Of a DNA stretch of 64,000 nt, positions 1 to 10,768 are shown in pieces (position 1 is the stretch's first letter; every line of letters starts with the position of its first letter). A model generated the notes under the pieces. The model was not told where the DNA came from, ran no database searches, and saw only the letters and a list, made by a program, of their open reading frames with translations. Source of the DNA: Ectocarpus siliculosus (lineage: Eukaryota > Sar > Phaeophyceae > Ectocarpales > Ectocarpaceae); NCBI GenBank assembly GCA_000310025.1, contig FN649736.1, positions 95,456 through 159,455 on the forward strand. The letters are read 5' to 3'. The translations under genes were made by a program, and so were the position numbers.

Positions 1-252
1 TTGGGGGGGGGGGGGGGGGTTTTTGCATTTCTTACGTGTATTTCCTTTGAAGTTCGGTACTTCCTTCCCACCGCAACAAAACATGCCGGGGAAGACAAAT
101 TACTACGACGGGAACTTCAAACGCACCCTTCACTCGTGGATGTGGGTTACCCCCTTCCGGGACAAGGCAGGGGCAGTCCCACTTTTTTCACTTGGTGTTA
201 ACAAGGACGAAAAACCCCCCCCCCCCCCCTTTGCCCAGAGCCTGGTCCGGTG

Positions 253-339
253 AGAACCCGGCGTGCTCCGTCCCGGATTTGTAGGGATGCGAGGTCAATG
301 GTCTAACGACTACGGCATGCACAACTATGGGAACACCCC
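253..339 (+). repeat. Dispersed repeat, copy 1 of 2
   Basis: About 87 bp that recurs with few differences at 58387-58471. Both copies start with GAACCCGGCGTGCTCCGTCC and end in a C-rich run. Copy 2 lies inside intron 21 of the kinesin gene. No open frame or terminal repeat is visible, so the class is unknown; it may be a fragment of a larger interspersed element. Confidence 0.7.
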
Positions 340-1960
340 CCGCCCGCCCCACTCTCCCTTTGCCCACCTGGCTCTCCTTCACTCCCGGGAAGAGAAGTGT
401 CGAGTGAAGCCACTGCTGCAGCAGCACTCGCGCACGTTCCAGCTTTTTTTTTTATTGTTCCGAGAAAAAAGGAAGGCAGGGCAGGAAAAGAAGAAGTGCG
501 GGGAAAAAAAAGGCAGGCGGGGGGAAAAAGAGAACAGAAAAAAAGAAGAGACCACCGGACGGAAGAGGTTAGCAGGTTCTGGTGGCAACTCTAGCCGACC
601 CCCAACAAAGAAGCAGCAGCGAAAGGCAAAAAAAAAGAGTACGGATGTTGGCATCGAAAACACGAGGAGATACGGAACTTCAGCGTTTCTAAAGGACTAT
701 TTCCAGAGGAAGGATTATTTGCGCCTGTTACTGCGATGACTCCGGTAAATACATAGCATACCTCCACGGCGGGTTCAATCGATCCAGATAAAATCGCTTC
801 CGAAAACATGAACGAACGATCGGTTGCGCGTCGACCAGGCGATTATCAAGAAAACCATCTCCTCCTCTGCTAGCACCTTTTCCGCGTTAGAGGGTGAGCA
901 GAGTTAGCAACAGTTTCTATATCGCGTACCCGTGTTGGAAATTGCTTCGTGATGGTGGCCTTTGCCAGCCAAGATTTCGGCCCAAAACTCAAAATCAAAT
1001 CCAACGTGTCGCTGATTGGACAACACGTCAGTGTTCTACCGCCGGCTTTTTGGACGGTGGGGTTTGTGTTCCGATAACCTATCGAAATCGTAAAATCAAA
1101 AGCGAGCACAAATAGACTCCAAAACCCAAGCATGCTAACCGCAGCTTCAAGCTGCTTGCCACACCCTCACAAAATCGTACCGCATGCCTTCTTTTCGATA
1201 CTCGTCTATAGCCACCTACAGGCTGCTTGGCGATGCAAGCGATGCGTACAAGAAAGCTGACACCCAGCAGAGCACGGTACAAGTTCTTCGAGCGAGATCA
1301 ATAATACTTTACCTCGGGATCGAGAGAGAGAGAGAGTCATTGTTCGCTGTCTTGGATGCCGTGTGGCTCTCATGGTCATGGTTCGAGTAGTCGCAAGAAG
1401 GGTAATTTCGGGGCCGTTTTCACGTCGTCCGGATTGATGTCTGGTAACGATTCCCCGCCTGAGCTGTGCACGTAGAGCAAACCCGAAATCGAAAATCAAA
1501 ATCCGGTCTTGGTTTCGATTTCCGGACGCCATGTGTTCTTGACAAGGGCCACCCCGACTTGACTTTGAATGAAATCATTACCATGAGGGGTGTCGGTATT
1601 GACCAGACCGGTATACCGGCACCATTTAGCGTACAGAAAATGACTTGGTTATTCCGTCTATGCCCGCCGAAAACACCGGTACTACACCGGACATTTGGGC
1701 CTACTCAACCGGCACTATTGAGGGCCACCCACTGTAAGTGCAGGTTCCGTTCCGTGCAGGCACAGAGAGTCCTGCACACAGGCACACTGACGGAGAAAAA
1801 AAACTTCAGCAGCAGTAACAGTAGTAGTAACGACGACAACGGACGTTTGTGTGCCACAGCCCGAGTCCACTGGTGAACGTTCAACGGACAAGAAAAACAG
1901 AATGTTAACCGCGCAGCAACCACGTCGGTCTCGCCCTACACTGCTTCTGCTCTGTGTCTC

Positions 1961-2105
1961 TTATCTGTCTGTCTGTCTGTCTGTCTGCCTGCCTGCCTGC
2001 CTGCCTGCCTTCCTGTCTGTCTGTTTGCCTTCAGTCTCCCTCTCCCAGTCGGTGTTTGTCTCTCTTCTGTTCGCCCTCTTTGCTCTGTCTCTCTGTCTCT
2101 GTTGA
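1961..2105 (+). repeat. CTGT/CCTG/CT microsatellite
   Basis: Pyrimidine-strand simple repeat, first CTGT units, then CCTG units, then degenerate TCTC. The same composite recurs upstream of kinesin exon 16 (52665-52912). The open frame across it is only an S/V/C/L repeat and is not taken as coding. Confidence 0.85.
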
Positions 2106-3129
2106 TCTGTGTATATGCTGATGGTGCAACAAAACGAAAAATGCCGGGCCTGTTGTTACTCGTTTGGAAAAAGGCTAGAATACCGAATGCGAGTAGGAGT
2201 CTATTTGGTGTATCGAGTGAATGCGCACAGCTTGTGCCTTACGCCTCCTTGGCTTCCAATGACACCTTACCTTAGCCCGTGTTTTTTCTCCCTAGAAAAA
2301 TGAAAACGCAGGCCACCCATCCGTGGAATGAACTAGAAAAAGATGCCCGAATTTATTTGTGTCCACAATACTGATTTGTGTTCACAAAACCGAAAAAAAT
2401 AAACAACCAGAAACAATGCGCCACGTTGTATTTGAACACAACGACAACAGCGCCACCAACTGCTTACTACCACGACTATCGCTGTTGGGCGTGCGGCATG
2501 GAGCCGGATTGGTGGACACCCTGAATGTGGAGAAGGGTCCACCTTATAACCCATACTCAACCTAGTAAAAACAAACCGCTGTGCCCCGCGTCCTATGGCC
2601 GTGCCTCCTCACGCGCAGCAAACGCCCTCGACATTTGATTGAGGGGAACTCACCGCCGGGGGTGGGAGAGGTTACTAAAAATGACCAGCGTTCGCGAGGC
2701 AGGCAAAGGAGGCGCACGCTGTACGGCCAATACCACAACAGCAAAGCGTTGGCGAAAAATCAGGGAAGCAGGGGTACTGCAGCAGCACCGCGGTGCGGCA
2801 AAAAAGAGCTCACGCGGACGCTAGTGGCATACAGCGGTGACACCACATCATCATGACCGACAAAAAAAAAAAAATCCACCGCATCTCCCAAATCTCCCAC
2901 CTGGTCGTCTGATCCCATCAGCATCTCGTCCGTCATGTGCGGGCATCCGGGCAACCCCCCCGCCCCCCCGACCGTGTTCCCGAGGTGCTCCCCCAGGCTG
3001 CGGAAGCTGGAGAACCTCCGGTATACGGTCCAACTAAAAACAGAACAAGCCCCAGCGTAATATCGGCAAGACATCGTTCATAGGTTCATAGAGACCGGGA
3101 GCGTGCAGGTGAACCGACAACGGGGGGTA

Positions 3130-3236
3130 GGGGGTGGCGGCGGCAGTTGGGATTTTGGGGTTTTTATTTGGTCTATATAGATAAGTACACGGGGGTGTGG
3201 GGTGTGGGGGGGTGGCGGCAGTTGGGATTTTGGGGA
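3130..3236 (+). repeat. G-rich tandem duplication
   Basis: Two imperfect copies of a G-rich unit containing GGCAGTTGGGATTTTGGGG, separated by about 75 bp with further G runs. It could fold as a G-quadruplex on the plus strand. No gene is associated with it. Confidence 0.6.
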
Positions 3237-3868
3237 AGTGGTTTCATTCGGTTTAGCAAGATAAGAAAAAACGGTTATAAACCCGTCCACAAGCAGCACT
3301 GGATTACCGAGTGGAAAAATGGTACAATAGGCACGCACACGAAAAAATGCGTCAATACGTTCGGACTCGAAGTATGCGTTTCCCCATATCGGCGCCCATC
3401 TACACGGTTGGTAGATGCGATTGACGCACTAGCCCGGGTATACGCATGCAGGAGGGAAAACACGCACGAGCGAGTCTTTGGTCTTCGTATCTCGCCGACG
3501 TTTTCCTCCTGCGGTGCTTGCCTTCAATTTCTCAATCGACAAGTCCCATTCCGTGTGTACTCAAAGACCATGTTACGTACGCGCTTTCCCACTACCGGGG
3601 GGGCAGAACGCAGAATCGCAGTTTAAGATCTGGGGGGGGGGTCGAAATCGCACGTGTACCACATCCGGAAAGGATCGAACCCACAAAATCGGGACAAACA
3701 AGGTTCACGAGGATACTGCACCAGCGGCGCATTAAAATGGGCAAAGCACTGACAAATGCCTTCGGCTGGTGCACCACACCCAATGAAGAAGCCCCGGTAC
3801 AGAACGGGGCCGCGGAAAAACCAAAAAACCCGTTCAAGGCCACAAGTGTTGACGAAAAAAAACCAAAA

Positions 3869-3973
3869 ACAGGTACTTTCTGACGCTATGAATCCATTGC
3901 TAATCTGTCTCAGACTCTTTTCTATGATAGAGATGGTTTCGTTGTGTCATATTAAGAAAAAAAAAAAAAAAAC
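3869..3973 (+). repeat. Poly(A)-ended short repeat, copy 1
   Basis: About 105 bp beginning AGGTACTTTCTGACGC and ending in a run of about 16 A. A close copy is at 7099-7209 and a diverged inverted copy at 4541-4650. The A-tail and dispersed copies suggest a retroposed sequence (a SINE or the 3' end of a LINE); no internal promoter box is visible in the shared part. Confidence 0.65.
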
Positions 3974-4458
3974 AGGGCTTGAGAGGAAACACAGTTATTT
4001 AGCTCAGCGGCGAATATCACACTTCAACTCTACACTTTAGTTTCCAATAACCTGTGCGTGACGGATGATGGCGACGAAACAAAACATTTGATCCACGACC
4101 CGACATTTTGTTACATTTTTGATTTCCGGGTCTGTTCCATACATGGAATGATGATGGAAAGAAATGCTACATGCGCCTAGAATTAAAAAATATGGCAAAA
4201 AACCCTCCAGTGCACATAACACGCCAAGAGGCAGGTAGACTCCCAATTTAGCATACAGTGGCCACAGCCAATCTCTGTCGGGACTTCCGAAAGGGCTAGC
4301 TGAGACGTTGGTGAACTGATCGCAACAGGGCATCGCTTTCATTCCCGCGAGACCTTCCGTTCGCAACTAACCTTGGGCTGCAACGGCAAGTCTTTTTTCG
4401 TTTAACGCTGCCTCGCACGAGAGGACTGGCATCACATACCGGTATGCATAAGCACCGA

Positions 4459-4541
4459 ACACGCCGTCGGGGTTTTTCATTACTACAATTACTATTTTTT
4501 TCACGCCGTCGGGGTTTTTCATTACTACAATTACTATTTTT
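4459..4541 (+). repeat. 41-bp tandem duplication
   Basis: Two head-to-tail copies of a unit that starts CACGCCGTCGGGGTTTTTC and ends in a T run. They are nearly identical, so the duplication is recent. They directly abut the inverted copy of the poly(A)-ended repeat at 4541. Confidence 0.85.
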
Positions 4542-4650
4542 TTTCTTTTTCTTGGTGAATGACACAACAAATTCATCTCGTACGTGGAATCAATAGTAAT
4601 ACTGTAGTCTGCGACAGATTAGATTAGCAACGAATGAATTTCGTATGTAC
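4541..4650 (-). repeat. Poly(A)-ended short repeat, diverged inverted copy
   Basis: Read on the minus strand this resembles the repeats at 3869-3973 and 7099-7209. Shared landmarks in plus-strand order are the T run, ATGACACAAC, CGACAGATTAG and a terminal TGTACC. It is clearly more diverged than the other two copies, so older. Confidence 0.5.
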
Positions 4651-5560
4651 CACAACAACAGCGTTAAGCGGAAGCTTTTGTGCGCTGATTGCAGTCACGC
4701 TGATTGCAGTCAAATTGTCCGAGCGGCCCATGCCCGACCAAACACCATAAAATTTGCCGACATGGCCAAATCAACCCACCGCAGACACGAGTCGTCTAAA
4801 AGGCCCCGCCCCTTGATATCTAGCTCTACCAGCTCCTCTCCACAACAAGCACATCAGGCCACGAGATCTCGGGCGACCGGGGGGAGGGGGTACGTCCGCC
4901 CACTCCCGAAACCCTTGTACCAACGCATTTTGTACCCTCTGAAAATATACGGGTGCGAAAACAAATGCCCGCAGGCTTGTAAGGCAAGTCGAAGAAACAA
5001 TCAGGAAGAAGTCACTCACTACCATCAACCAACACGCCCACTGCGCTGGTTTTTATATTGTAGTCCGCCAACTCGACGACCTCCTCGTCATCGGTCCGGT
5101 TTTCTGGTTGACAGCACCGACGCGTGCTGAGGTTCATGTCGACCGTAAGGTTCATGTGTCGCGTCGTGTCGTGATGATTCTCACAAAAGTGGCCGCGTGC
5201 GTGACGCTTCAGTCAGATGATGCTGTTCACACAGAAATCAGCGGGAGTAACTCGACAGAGTGGTTCGGACAGCCCTTCTGACACCGGCATCCTCGTGTGC
5301 GATACCAAAACCTTCACGTCACCCCACACATGAGAGCCAAAATAAGCTGCGCTGATCTGTCGCTTGATGGAGTAAGACCTCAATTGATACTCACGCGTGA
5401 TATGAATACTTTATTTTTCTCGTTCTTGGTCCAACAAGACAACATAATCACCTTCACCCGTGGAGGAAGATGTCCACCAGCCGAGATTCGTGATAGATGA
5501 AAGGATGAAAGGATACCAGCACTAAATAGTGTTGCGTGACCTATAATACTGACCTACATA

Positions 5561-5777
5561 CCGTATATGACACAAGATAACACACCCCCTGGACCGATTT
5601 TCAAAGCTCGATTACTCCACGACGAAGAGGATGCATAAATGAAACAATACGTTTTCGAACAGCTCTCGACGAGACGGTTCCAACGCCGCCGTTTTCGGCG
5701 CTGTGACTCTTCCTGCTGTTGAGAAATCGAGCTTTGAAAATCGGCCAAGGGGGTGTGTTATCTTGTGTCATATACGG
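5561..5777. mobile_element. Palindromic MITE, copy 1 (217 bp)
   Basis: Non-autonomous DNA transposon with terminal inverted repeats of about 53 bp beginning CCGTATATGACACAAG, differing at about two positions between ends. It is flanked by TA on both sides (5559-5560 and 5778-5779), consistent with TA target duplication as in Tc1/mariner-type elements. It carries no coding capacity. A second copy of 229 bp is at 42577-42805 in intron 3 of the kinesin gene. The whole unit can fold into one long hairpin. Confidence 0.9.
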
Positions 5778-5925
5778 TACATAGCAACGCGGCTAAATGC
5801 GCCGAAGAAAGAAAGAAAAAAAATGCGGTCCTCTGTTGGGTGACTTTGAAATTTCACTCCTGCACTACATTTTGCAAATGAATTCGTTGGCCTGCGACGA
5901 CACGGCACGAAGGCGCTGGCGTCCG

Positions 5926-5975
5926 TCGGACTGGGACGGAAAAGGGTACTGAGCAGACACAGGGTTTTATAGTTG
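5926..5975 (+). repeat. CAA-tail family, copy A (tail missing)
   Basis: Short match to the dispersed family whose core reads GGTACTGAGCAGAGAC and whose intact copies end in GTGAAGAC(AAC)n. This copy stops in GGGTTTTATAG and then runs straight into the tRNA-like sequence at 5983, so it is truncated or interrupted. Confidence 0.55.
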
Positions 5976-5982
5976 GCCGGTC

Positions 5983-6290
5983 GCCCCGGTGGTCTAGGTG
6001 GTATCCTCGAAACCTCCTAGAGGTCAGCTCAGGGGTTCGAATCCCGGCGTTAGCGAGCTTTTCTTGCAAAGGGAGTTTTTCTCTCGCTTCCGCTCCTGGC
6101 CTAGTGGATAGCGCTAGTTCGTGTGTACACAGAGGGAAGAGAGTGCTGAACTCTTCTCGCATTAAAAATCGAAGGCAAAGTACCGCAGGAGGGGAGGGTA
6201 GAGAGGGGCTCTTTTGTGTGACCACGGGTTGGAGCAAACGGCACTAGTGCTGCGAGCGCTGATTTGAAGTCAAGACAAAAAAAAAAAAAA
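5983..6290 (+). repeat. tRNA-derived retroposon (SINE) candidate
   Basis: A tRNA-like head carries an A-box match (TGGTCTAGGTGG, 5990-6001) and an exact B-box (GGTTCGAATCC, 6034-6044) at tRNA-like spacing. The sequence ends about 310 bp from the head in a 14-A run (6277-6290). This is the usual plan of a tRNA-headed SINE transcribed by RNA polymerase III. The acceptor stem does not pair properly and the anticodon arm has only about four pairs, so it is not a working tRNA. A second A-box-like stretch (CTGGCCTAGTGGATAGC) follows near 6095. No clear target duplication was found. Confidence 0.5.
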
Positions 6291-6310
6291 GTGTGAAGGC
6301 CGCATCATAA

Positions 6311-6537
6311 CCGGCTGCGATAAGAATATCTACATACAGCTATGTAGCATGTTGCCATGTAGCCGTTGTGGGCGGTAGGTCAGTTGGACTCGGATGGAAA
6401 AGGGTATTGAGCAGACGGCGGTTTCATATTTAGTGTGAAGACAACAACAACAACAAAAACCAGCTGCGATAAGAAAATCTACATCATGTGCTACAAGCTG
6501 TGTGTAGCATGATGCTAATGTAGCCGTTGTGGGCGGT
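6311..6537 (+). repeat. Direct repeats flanking CAA-tail family copy B
   Basis: Imperfect direct repeats at 6311-6375 and 6460-6537 share GCTGCGATAAGAA at the start and TGTAGCCGTTGTGGGCGGT at the end. Between them, at 6383-6459, sits a copy of the CAA-tailed family with its core and a short (AAC)n tail. The flanks are far longer than normal target duplications, so a local duplication is more likely than insertion. Confidence 0.6.
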
Positions 6538-7098
6538 GGGCGGTCCGCCTAAGGAAGAAAGGGACGCGTATTGTATGCATGCGAGCAGGCCACCGAGGAG
6601 AAATTCCGTGTGAAAACGGAGACAATAGCAGATGCCGGCACAAATTAGTGCTGCACACCCGGATTCATTCATTACATGATCACCCTTCTTTGCCTATGGC
6701 ACAAGTGCTTCATGTGCGTGCCTAAATAGTTTTTTTCGCGTGGCGGAGTCGGGCGGCCCTGCGATTTGGTGTACATCTATGCTCTGCACACAGAGAAGAA
6801 AGTCTGCCCGTCCAGCATCCACACGATACGGAAATACAATACGCTACCACAGCAGCAGTTGGCAGAAAGATGCATACGTATGCTATAATACACGAAAAAA
6901 ATTGAACGCGTGTGGGTCATGTGCTATCTGCAAGCAGGTGCGTGTCACTGCCTGTACAGCATCTGGTCTGCTGTGTATCTGTGTATCTGCCGTGTGATCT
7001 GTACAAGTATTCTACTTCCCCCTCGAGCATACAAAAAAAAAAAAAGTGGAACTGAGGTCGAAAAAGCAAATATGCTGTCTGTGAAACCGTAGACATAC

Positions 7099-7209
7099 AC
7101 AGGTACTTTCTAACGCTATGAATTCATTGCTAATCTGTCTCAGACTCTTTTCTATGATACGATTGTAGAGATGGATTCGTTGTGTCATAGTAAGAAAAAA
7201 AAAAAAAAG
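7099..7209 (+). repeat. Poly(A)-ended short repeat, copy 2
   Basis: Close copy of 3869-3973, with six extra bases (CGATTG) in the middle and a 3' run of about 15 A. It ends 39 bp before the TA target site of the pogo-like transposon. Confidence 0.65.
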
Positions 7210-7430
7210 CAAATATGCGATGATTGAAGATTATCGGAATTTCGCGCTACAGTAGCGGCTACGGTTTAAGAGGACTTATTTAAGAGAAAGACGGATTTAA
7301 GAGAGAGGAATTGGCGTGTACCAATAACAATCGATTTAAGAGAAATTTCCTTTTGCAGCTGGGATTTTTCTCTTAAATCGAACAATGTGGAAACCACGTG
7401 GACACACACACCCACACAGCTGCAGACACC

Positions 7431-9303
7431 ATGCCCTGCGTGGCGGGCAGTCGCTGCACGGCTGTCCCCGATCACACGCCAGGCCCGCCGGCGTTCACAA
7501 ACCACCAATGTAGAGAAGTCTGCAGGCAGTACCTCCATGGCACCTGTGGTGTGGTGGACCCTCAGGGCACCTCCGAGATGCATCGCATCTGCCACAACTG
7601 CCTTTCCTCCCGTGAGCGCATGACTTCAGGCGTGGGGAGTGCTGGTGGGACTGCTGGCGCGCCGTCAGAGAAGCGCAACTCCTCGGGGAGCAAAGGCAAG
7701 GGCTCCCCGGGTGCAAGTGGTAGCTTGAGACTTGGCCAGCATGGCGCGAAAAAAAAAGGCGGCGCAGCCAAGCGCAAGCGGGTGTCGGTCGAGGTGAAGG
7801 TGAACGCCATCGAGCTTCTGAAGACGATGTCTGTCGCCGCAGTCGCGGCGAAGCTGGGGATAGGCGAGAGCACCGTCTACAGCTGGAAGAGTGGCGAGAA
7901 GAAGCTTAAGGACGCAGCAGCGGTCGGCAAGGCTGGCGCGAAGTCTACGAAGGGAGGAGAGTTTCCAACGGTGCGTTCAGGACAGTTTTTTTTTCTTTTG
8001 TGTCACGGGCGGTGTGTTTTCTTTTTTTGTTCAAAAGTCAAGTGAAAGAAGACATGTGTATCTGCTGCTGTTCCGTGTTCAACAATCAAGTTAGAAACGT
8101 GTGTACTCGTAACTATGTATGTAGTAATATACAATATGTTTCTGCTGCTGCGCCACGATCATGTATGGTTTACAGCATGTGAGTTTTTGGTACGCTCACA
8201 CATGTGCACTATGTATTACAAGGTAGTAGTAGTAGTACTGCTGTGAAAAAGACATGCTTGTGTGTTATGTACTGCTGTGAAAAGACACGCTTGTGTGCCA
8301 TGTATGTACACATGCATGATGCCCGCGGACTTATTGGTGATCTTTTCACGTGCTACTACTGCTGTTGTGTTTTTTTTTGGCAATGGCAAAAAGCCAAAAG
8401 GTCTAGTCTGAAGTCCATCGCATGTTCAAAACTTTGCGGGGAATACTTGATGTCCAGCAGGGTGTGCTCGGCTCTACCTCTTGGTACTTGGGGTCCTGTG
8501 CGCTTGTCATCTATGATCAGAAACATTGTCGCTGCCACACCCTGCATGTACGAATTGAACCTGCTGTTTTCCAACTTGTTGCTCTCCTTCGCATCGATTG
8601 GCAGGTGGAAAAGGCTGTGATGGAGCTCCTCACACACGCGCGGGCGCATGGTCTGCCTGTGGATCGGTTGGCCATCCAGGCCTTTGGGCGCAAAGCGAAA
8701 GCAACTGTCGCAGCCAAGGCATCAACACCTGCAGAACGTGACCGACTCGACAAGTTCATCGCCTCTGAGGGGTGGGCAAAGAAGTTCATCGCTCGCCACA
8801 ACCTCAAGTCCAGGAAGCTGCACGGCCAGGCGGGAAGCGTCGACGATGCAGCTATCGCCGACGGAATCCGCAAGGTCCGAGAGATGATCGCGAAGTACGA
8901 CCCGGACAACATCATCAACTGCGACGAGACTGCGCTTCAGTACAAGATGTTGCCCCGCAGTACGTACACCGCACCTGGGGAGGACGTGGAGGTAGCCGAA
9001 GCGATCGTTACAGAGATGGTAGAGGACCTCTGTGATGAGAATTTGGTGGGCATGGATCTTTCCTCTGACGACGAGGACGACGACCTGGTTGAGCTACGCC
9101 AATCGGGACAGTCGGCGGCGGCAGCGGCCCCGGCTCCGCCGCCGTACGCGAATGTAGCAAATCATTTTGGTGAACTTGAGGATACTGCCGAGAAGTGCCG
9201 CATGTCCGAAGTGTCTTTTCACCTCCGCAAGGCTAAGCTAGCGTGGATGAGTGCCTACGGTTCGAGGGAAACCAAGCAGACGTGCATGAGCGACTTCCTT
9301 TGA
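7431..9303 (+). CDS. pogo-like transposase derivative lacking the DDE core
   Basis: Two exons (7431-7970 and 8605-9303; phase-0 GT-AG intron) give 412 aa. Residues 1-60 carry several Cys/His (MPCVAGSRC, CHNC) that may bind zinc; that fold is inferred. Residues about 114-164 form a psq-type helix-turn-helix, with a basic KRKR lead and LGIGESTVYSWKSG in the recognition region. Residues about 181-262 match the CENP-B/Tc5 helix-turn-helix. The DDE domain starts normally at residue about 279 (INCDETALQYKMLP, which holds the first catalytic Asp) but then jumps to an acidic Ser/Asp-rich tail. The second Asp and third acidic residue are gone, and a frame-preserving internal deletion is the likely cause. 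The product should bind DNA but not cut it. The start is the first ATG ahead of the Cys cluster. Confidence 0.8.
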
Positions 9304-9893
9304 CGGTTGCAGCGCAGATCGTGTTCAGGCTGACAGGTCGCCAGGGTAGCGTTGGTTTCTTGGGTTTGTGTTATTTGTACGGCGAGTGATGTTTTGATAT
9401 TGTGAAGCTGTTTTTTGTTCGTTGACTCGTGTTTTTGTCGGGGGTTCAAATCGATGGGATGAGAGGTATGAGGGTGTTACATATGTTGAGGGTACGGTGG
9501 GAGGAAGGTGCAGTGTGTAAACGGGTGCGTCGTTCTTGAGTGCTGGTGCATTCGTCGCCTCGTGTTGTCCTTCTAGAAGAGGTGCAACTATGAAACCCAG
9601 CTATAAAACAACTCAACCAAAACCTTTTACGTGTCCACGTGCAAAAATGTGCATCGCATCACACGACGATGATTTATTTTTCCGAACGCAGATCCACCAA
9701 AAGCGTACAACGTACAGCAGTGCTTGGGTCCACGTGCTTGCCAACCAAGAGAATGAGCGGTGTTTGGAGGTAGCCCGACGTGGTAACGCTAGCTGCGCAA
9801 GTGACATGCATGATACGCTCTCTTTATGACCTATTTTGGCATTCGAGTGTAGTCAGTGCGCGAGAGCCCCTGTTTCACGACCTTCAGTTTTGT

Positions 9894-9960
9894 CTACGAT
9901 ATAAGAGAGAATTCTCTTAAAGTGAGATTCTGTTTAAGAAAATTCTCTCTTATATCGTAG
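9894..9960. repeat. 67-bp near-perfect palindrome inside the transposon
   Basis: The arms begin CTACGATATAAGAGAGAA and meet around an 11-base centre. The arm resembles the element's own terminal repeat (GGCTACG...TAAGAG), so it may be an internally duplicated, inverted copy of the terminus, or a transposase-binding site array. Confidence 0.85.
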
Positions 9961-10341
9961 CCAACACGATATAACAGAAAGCCGGATTTAAGAGAGTGAA
10001 ATTGGCTTGTACCGACCCTCTCTTAAACCGTAGCCGCTACTGTATTTCGGCTGGTGGTACTCAATCAAGTACATGTCTGCCTAAATAGTTTCGAGTCAAT
10101 AGTGGTTGGTTGGTGCTACTTCAAACCCCCCCCAACTCACGGTAAAATACATCAGCAAGTTGTCCATGACTCCACCCATTTGAGAGCTGTCTATGATAGA
10201 GAGTACCAGCAGGACAAGCGATACTGCACCAGCAACAACCTATGTGCTAAATCGATCCTTACCTTTGGATTGGCTGCGTCACGCTGATCACGAACACCGG
10301 GTAGGGCGGAAAGCCCGGGTCCCTGACCACTCCATGTCCGG

Positions 10342-10768
10342 CTAGCTCAACGGCAAACATGGGTGTGCAGCGTCCGCTCGGCCGATGTCAAAACCAACGC
10401 GCAGCGTCTTATCTCCGGCCTGCTGCTGCTGCTGCTGCTGCAACTGCTGACCAGGGCGCTTAGCGCACCCACCCCACTGGCGCCAGGCCCGTTTTTCCAG
10501 TACAGCCTTGACTTGCTCCCCGTACGCTTGCCAGCAGCGCCGCTCTGCTGCTCTCCGATCCAACAAGCCTGATGCCTCTGTCAGAAACAAGATACGCCGC
10601 CGAAGGTCGGCTGCCACGTAGACTAATCGAGTTAGACTGCTGCTGCGGTTGTTGCCATGTTCGGGAACGAAAAAAAGCAGAAAAATCGCAAAAAAAAAAA
10701 ACACCCGAGCGATCCCTACCGTCCCTCTTTCGGACACCAAGAAGCGCGGGCTGCAAGGGCACCGACAT
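10342..10768 (-). CDS. Small hypothetical protein, two exons, 109 aa
   Basis: Minus-strand model: exon 1 10768-10720 (ATG, 16 codons plus one base), intron 10719-10623 (GT...TTAG, T-rich), exon 2 10622-10342 with stop. The phases join to an open frame. The N-terminus reads MSVPLQPALLGVRKRD. A helical Arg-rich middle follows (AADLRRRILFLTEASGLLD, then several Trp), then a Gln7 run and a short tail. I do not recognise the family. The 97-bp intron is short for this window. The gene lies 300 bp from the transposon end and divergent from the CCDC17-like gene, 1.55 kb away. The main doubt is whether exon 1 is right. Confidence 0.4.

Larger units (their letters stand above)
1..7249. other. Repeat-rich region without a recognised gene
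   Basis: I see no convincing exon chain on either strand here. The longer open frames are lysine/arginine-rich or low-complexity translations of A-rich and C-rich DNA, without splice-bounded coding blocks. The stretch opens with a G homopolymer (1-20) and holds the interspersed repeats listed separately. It probably lies between genes, upstream of the transposon at 7250. A gene with very short exons could have been missed. Confidence 0.5.
7250..10042 (+). mobile_element. pogo/Tigger-like DNA transposon, 2,793 bp
   Basis: The ends are 23-bp perfect inverted repeats beginning CAGTAGCGGCTACGG (7250-7272 and 10020-10042). TA flanks each side (7248-7249 and 10043-10044), the target duplication of the Tc1/mariner-pogo group. 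Inside is one two-exon gene (7431-9303) with pogo-type DNA-binding domains. Near the ends lie many TTTAAGAGA motifs, a 36-bp subterminal direct repeat (7288-7323 and 9976-10014) and a 67-bp palindrome (9894-9960). The element looks structurally whole, but its gene lacks most of the DDE core, so it could only be moved by a transposase supplied elsewhere. Confidence 0.9.

Noticed and set aside
263-739. Lys/Arg-rich 158-codon frame
   Set aside because: A-rich DNA with no splice signals or conserved motif; the antisense is equally open.
5983-6056. Functional tRNA gene
   Set aside because: A and B boxes are good, but the acceptor stem does not pair and the anticodon arm is weak, so a tRNA-derived repeat fits better.
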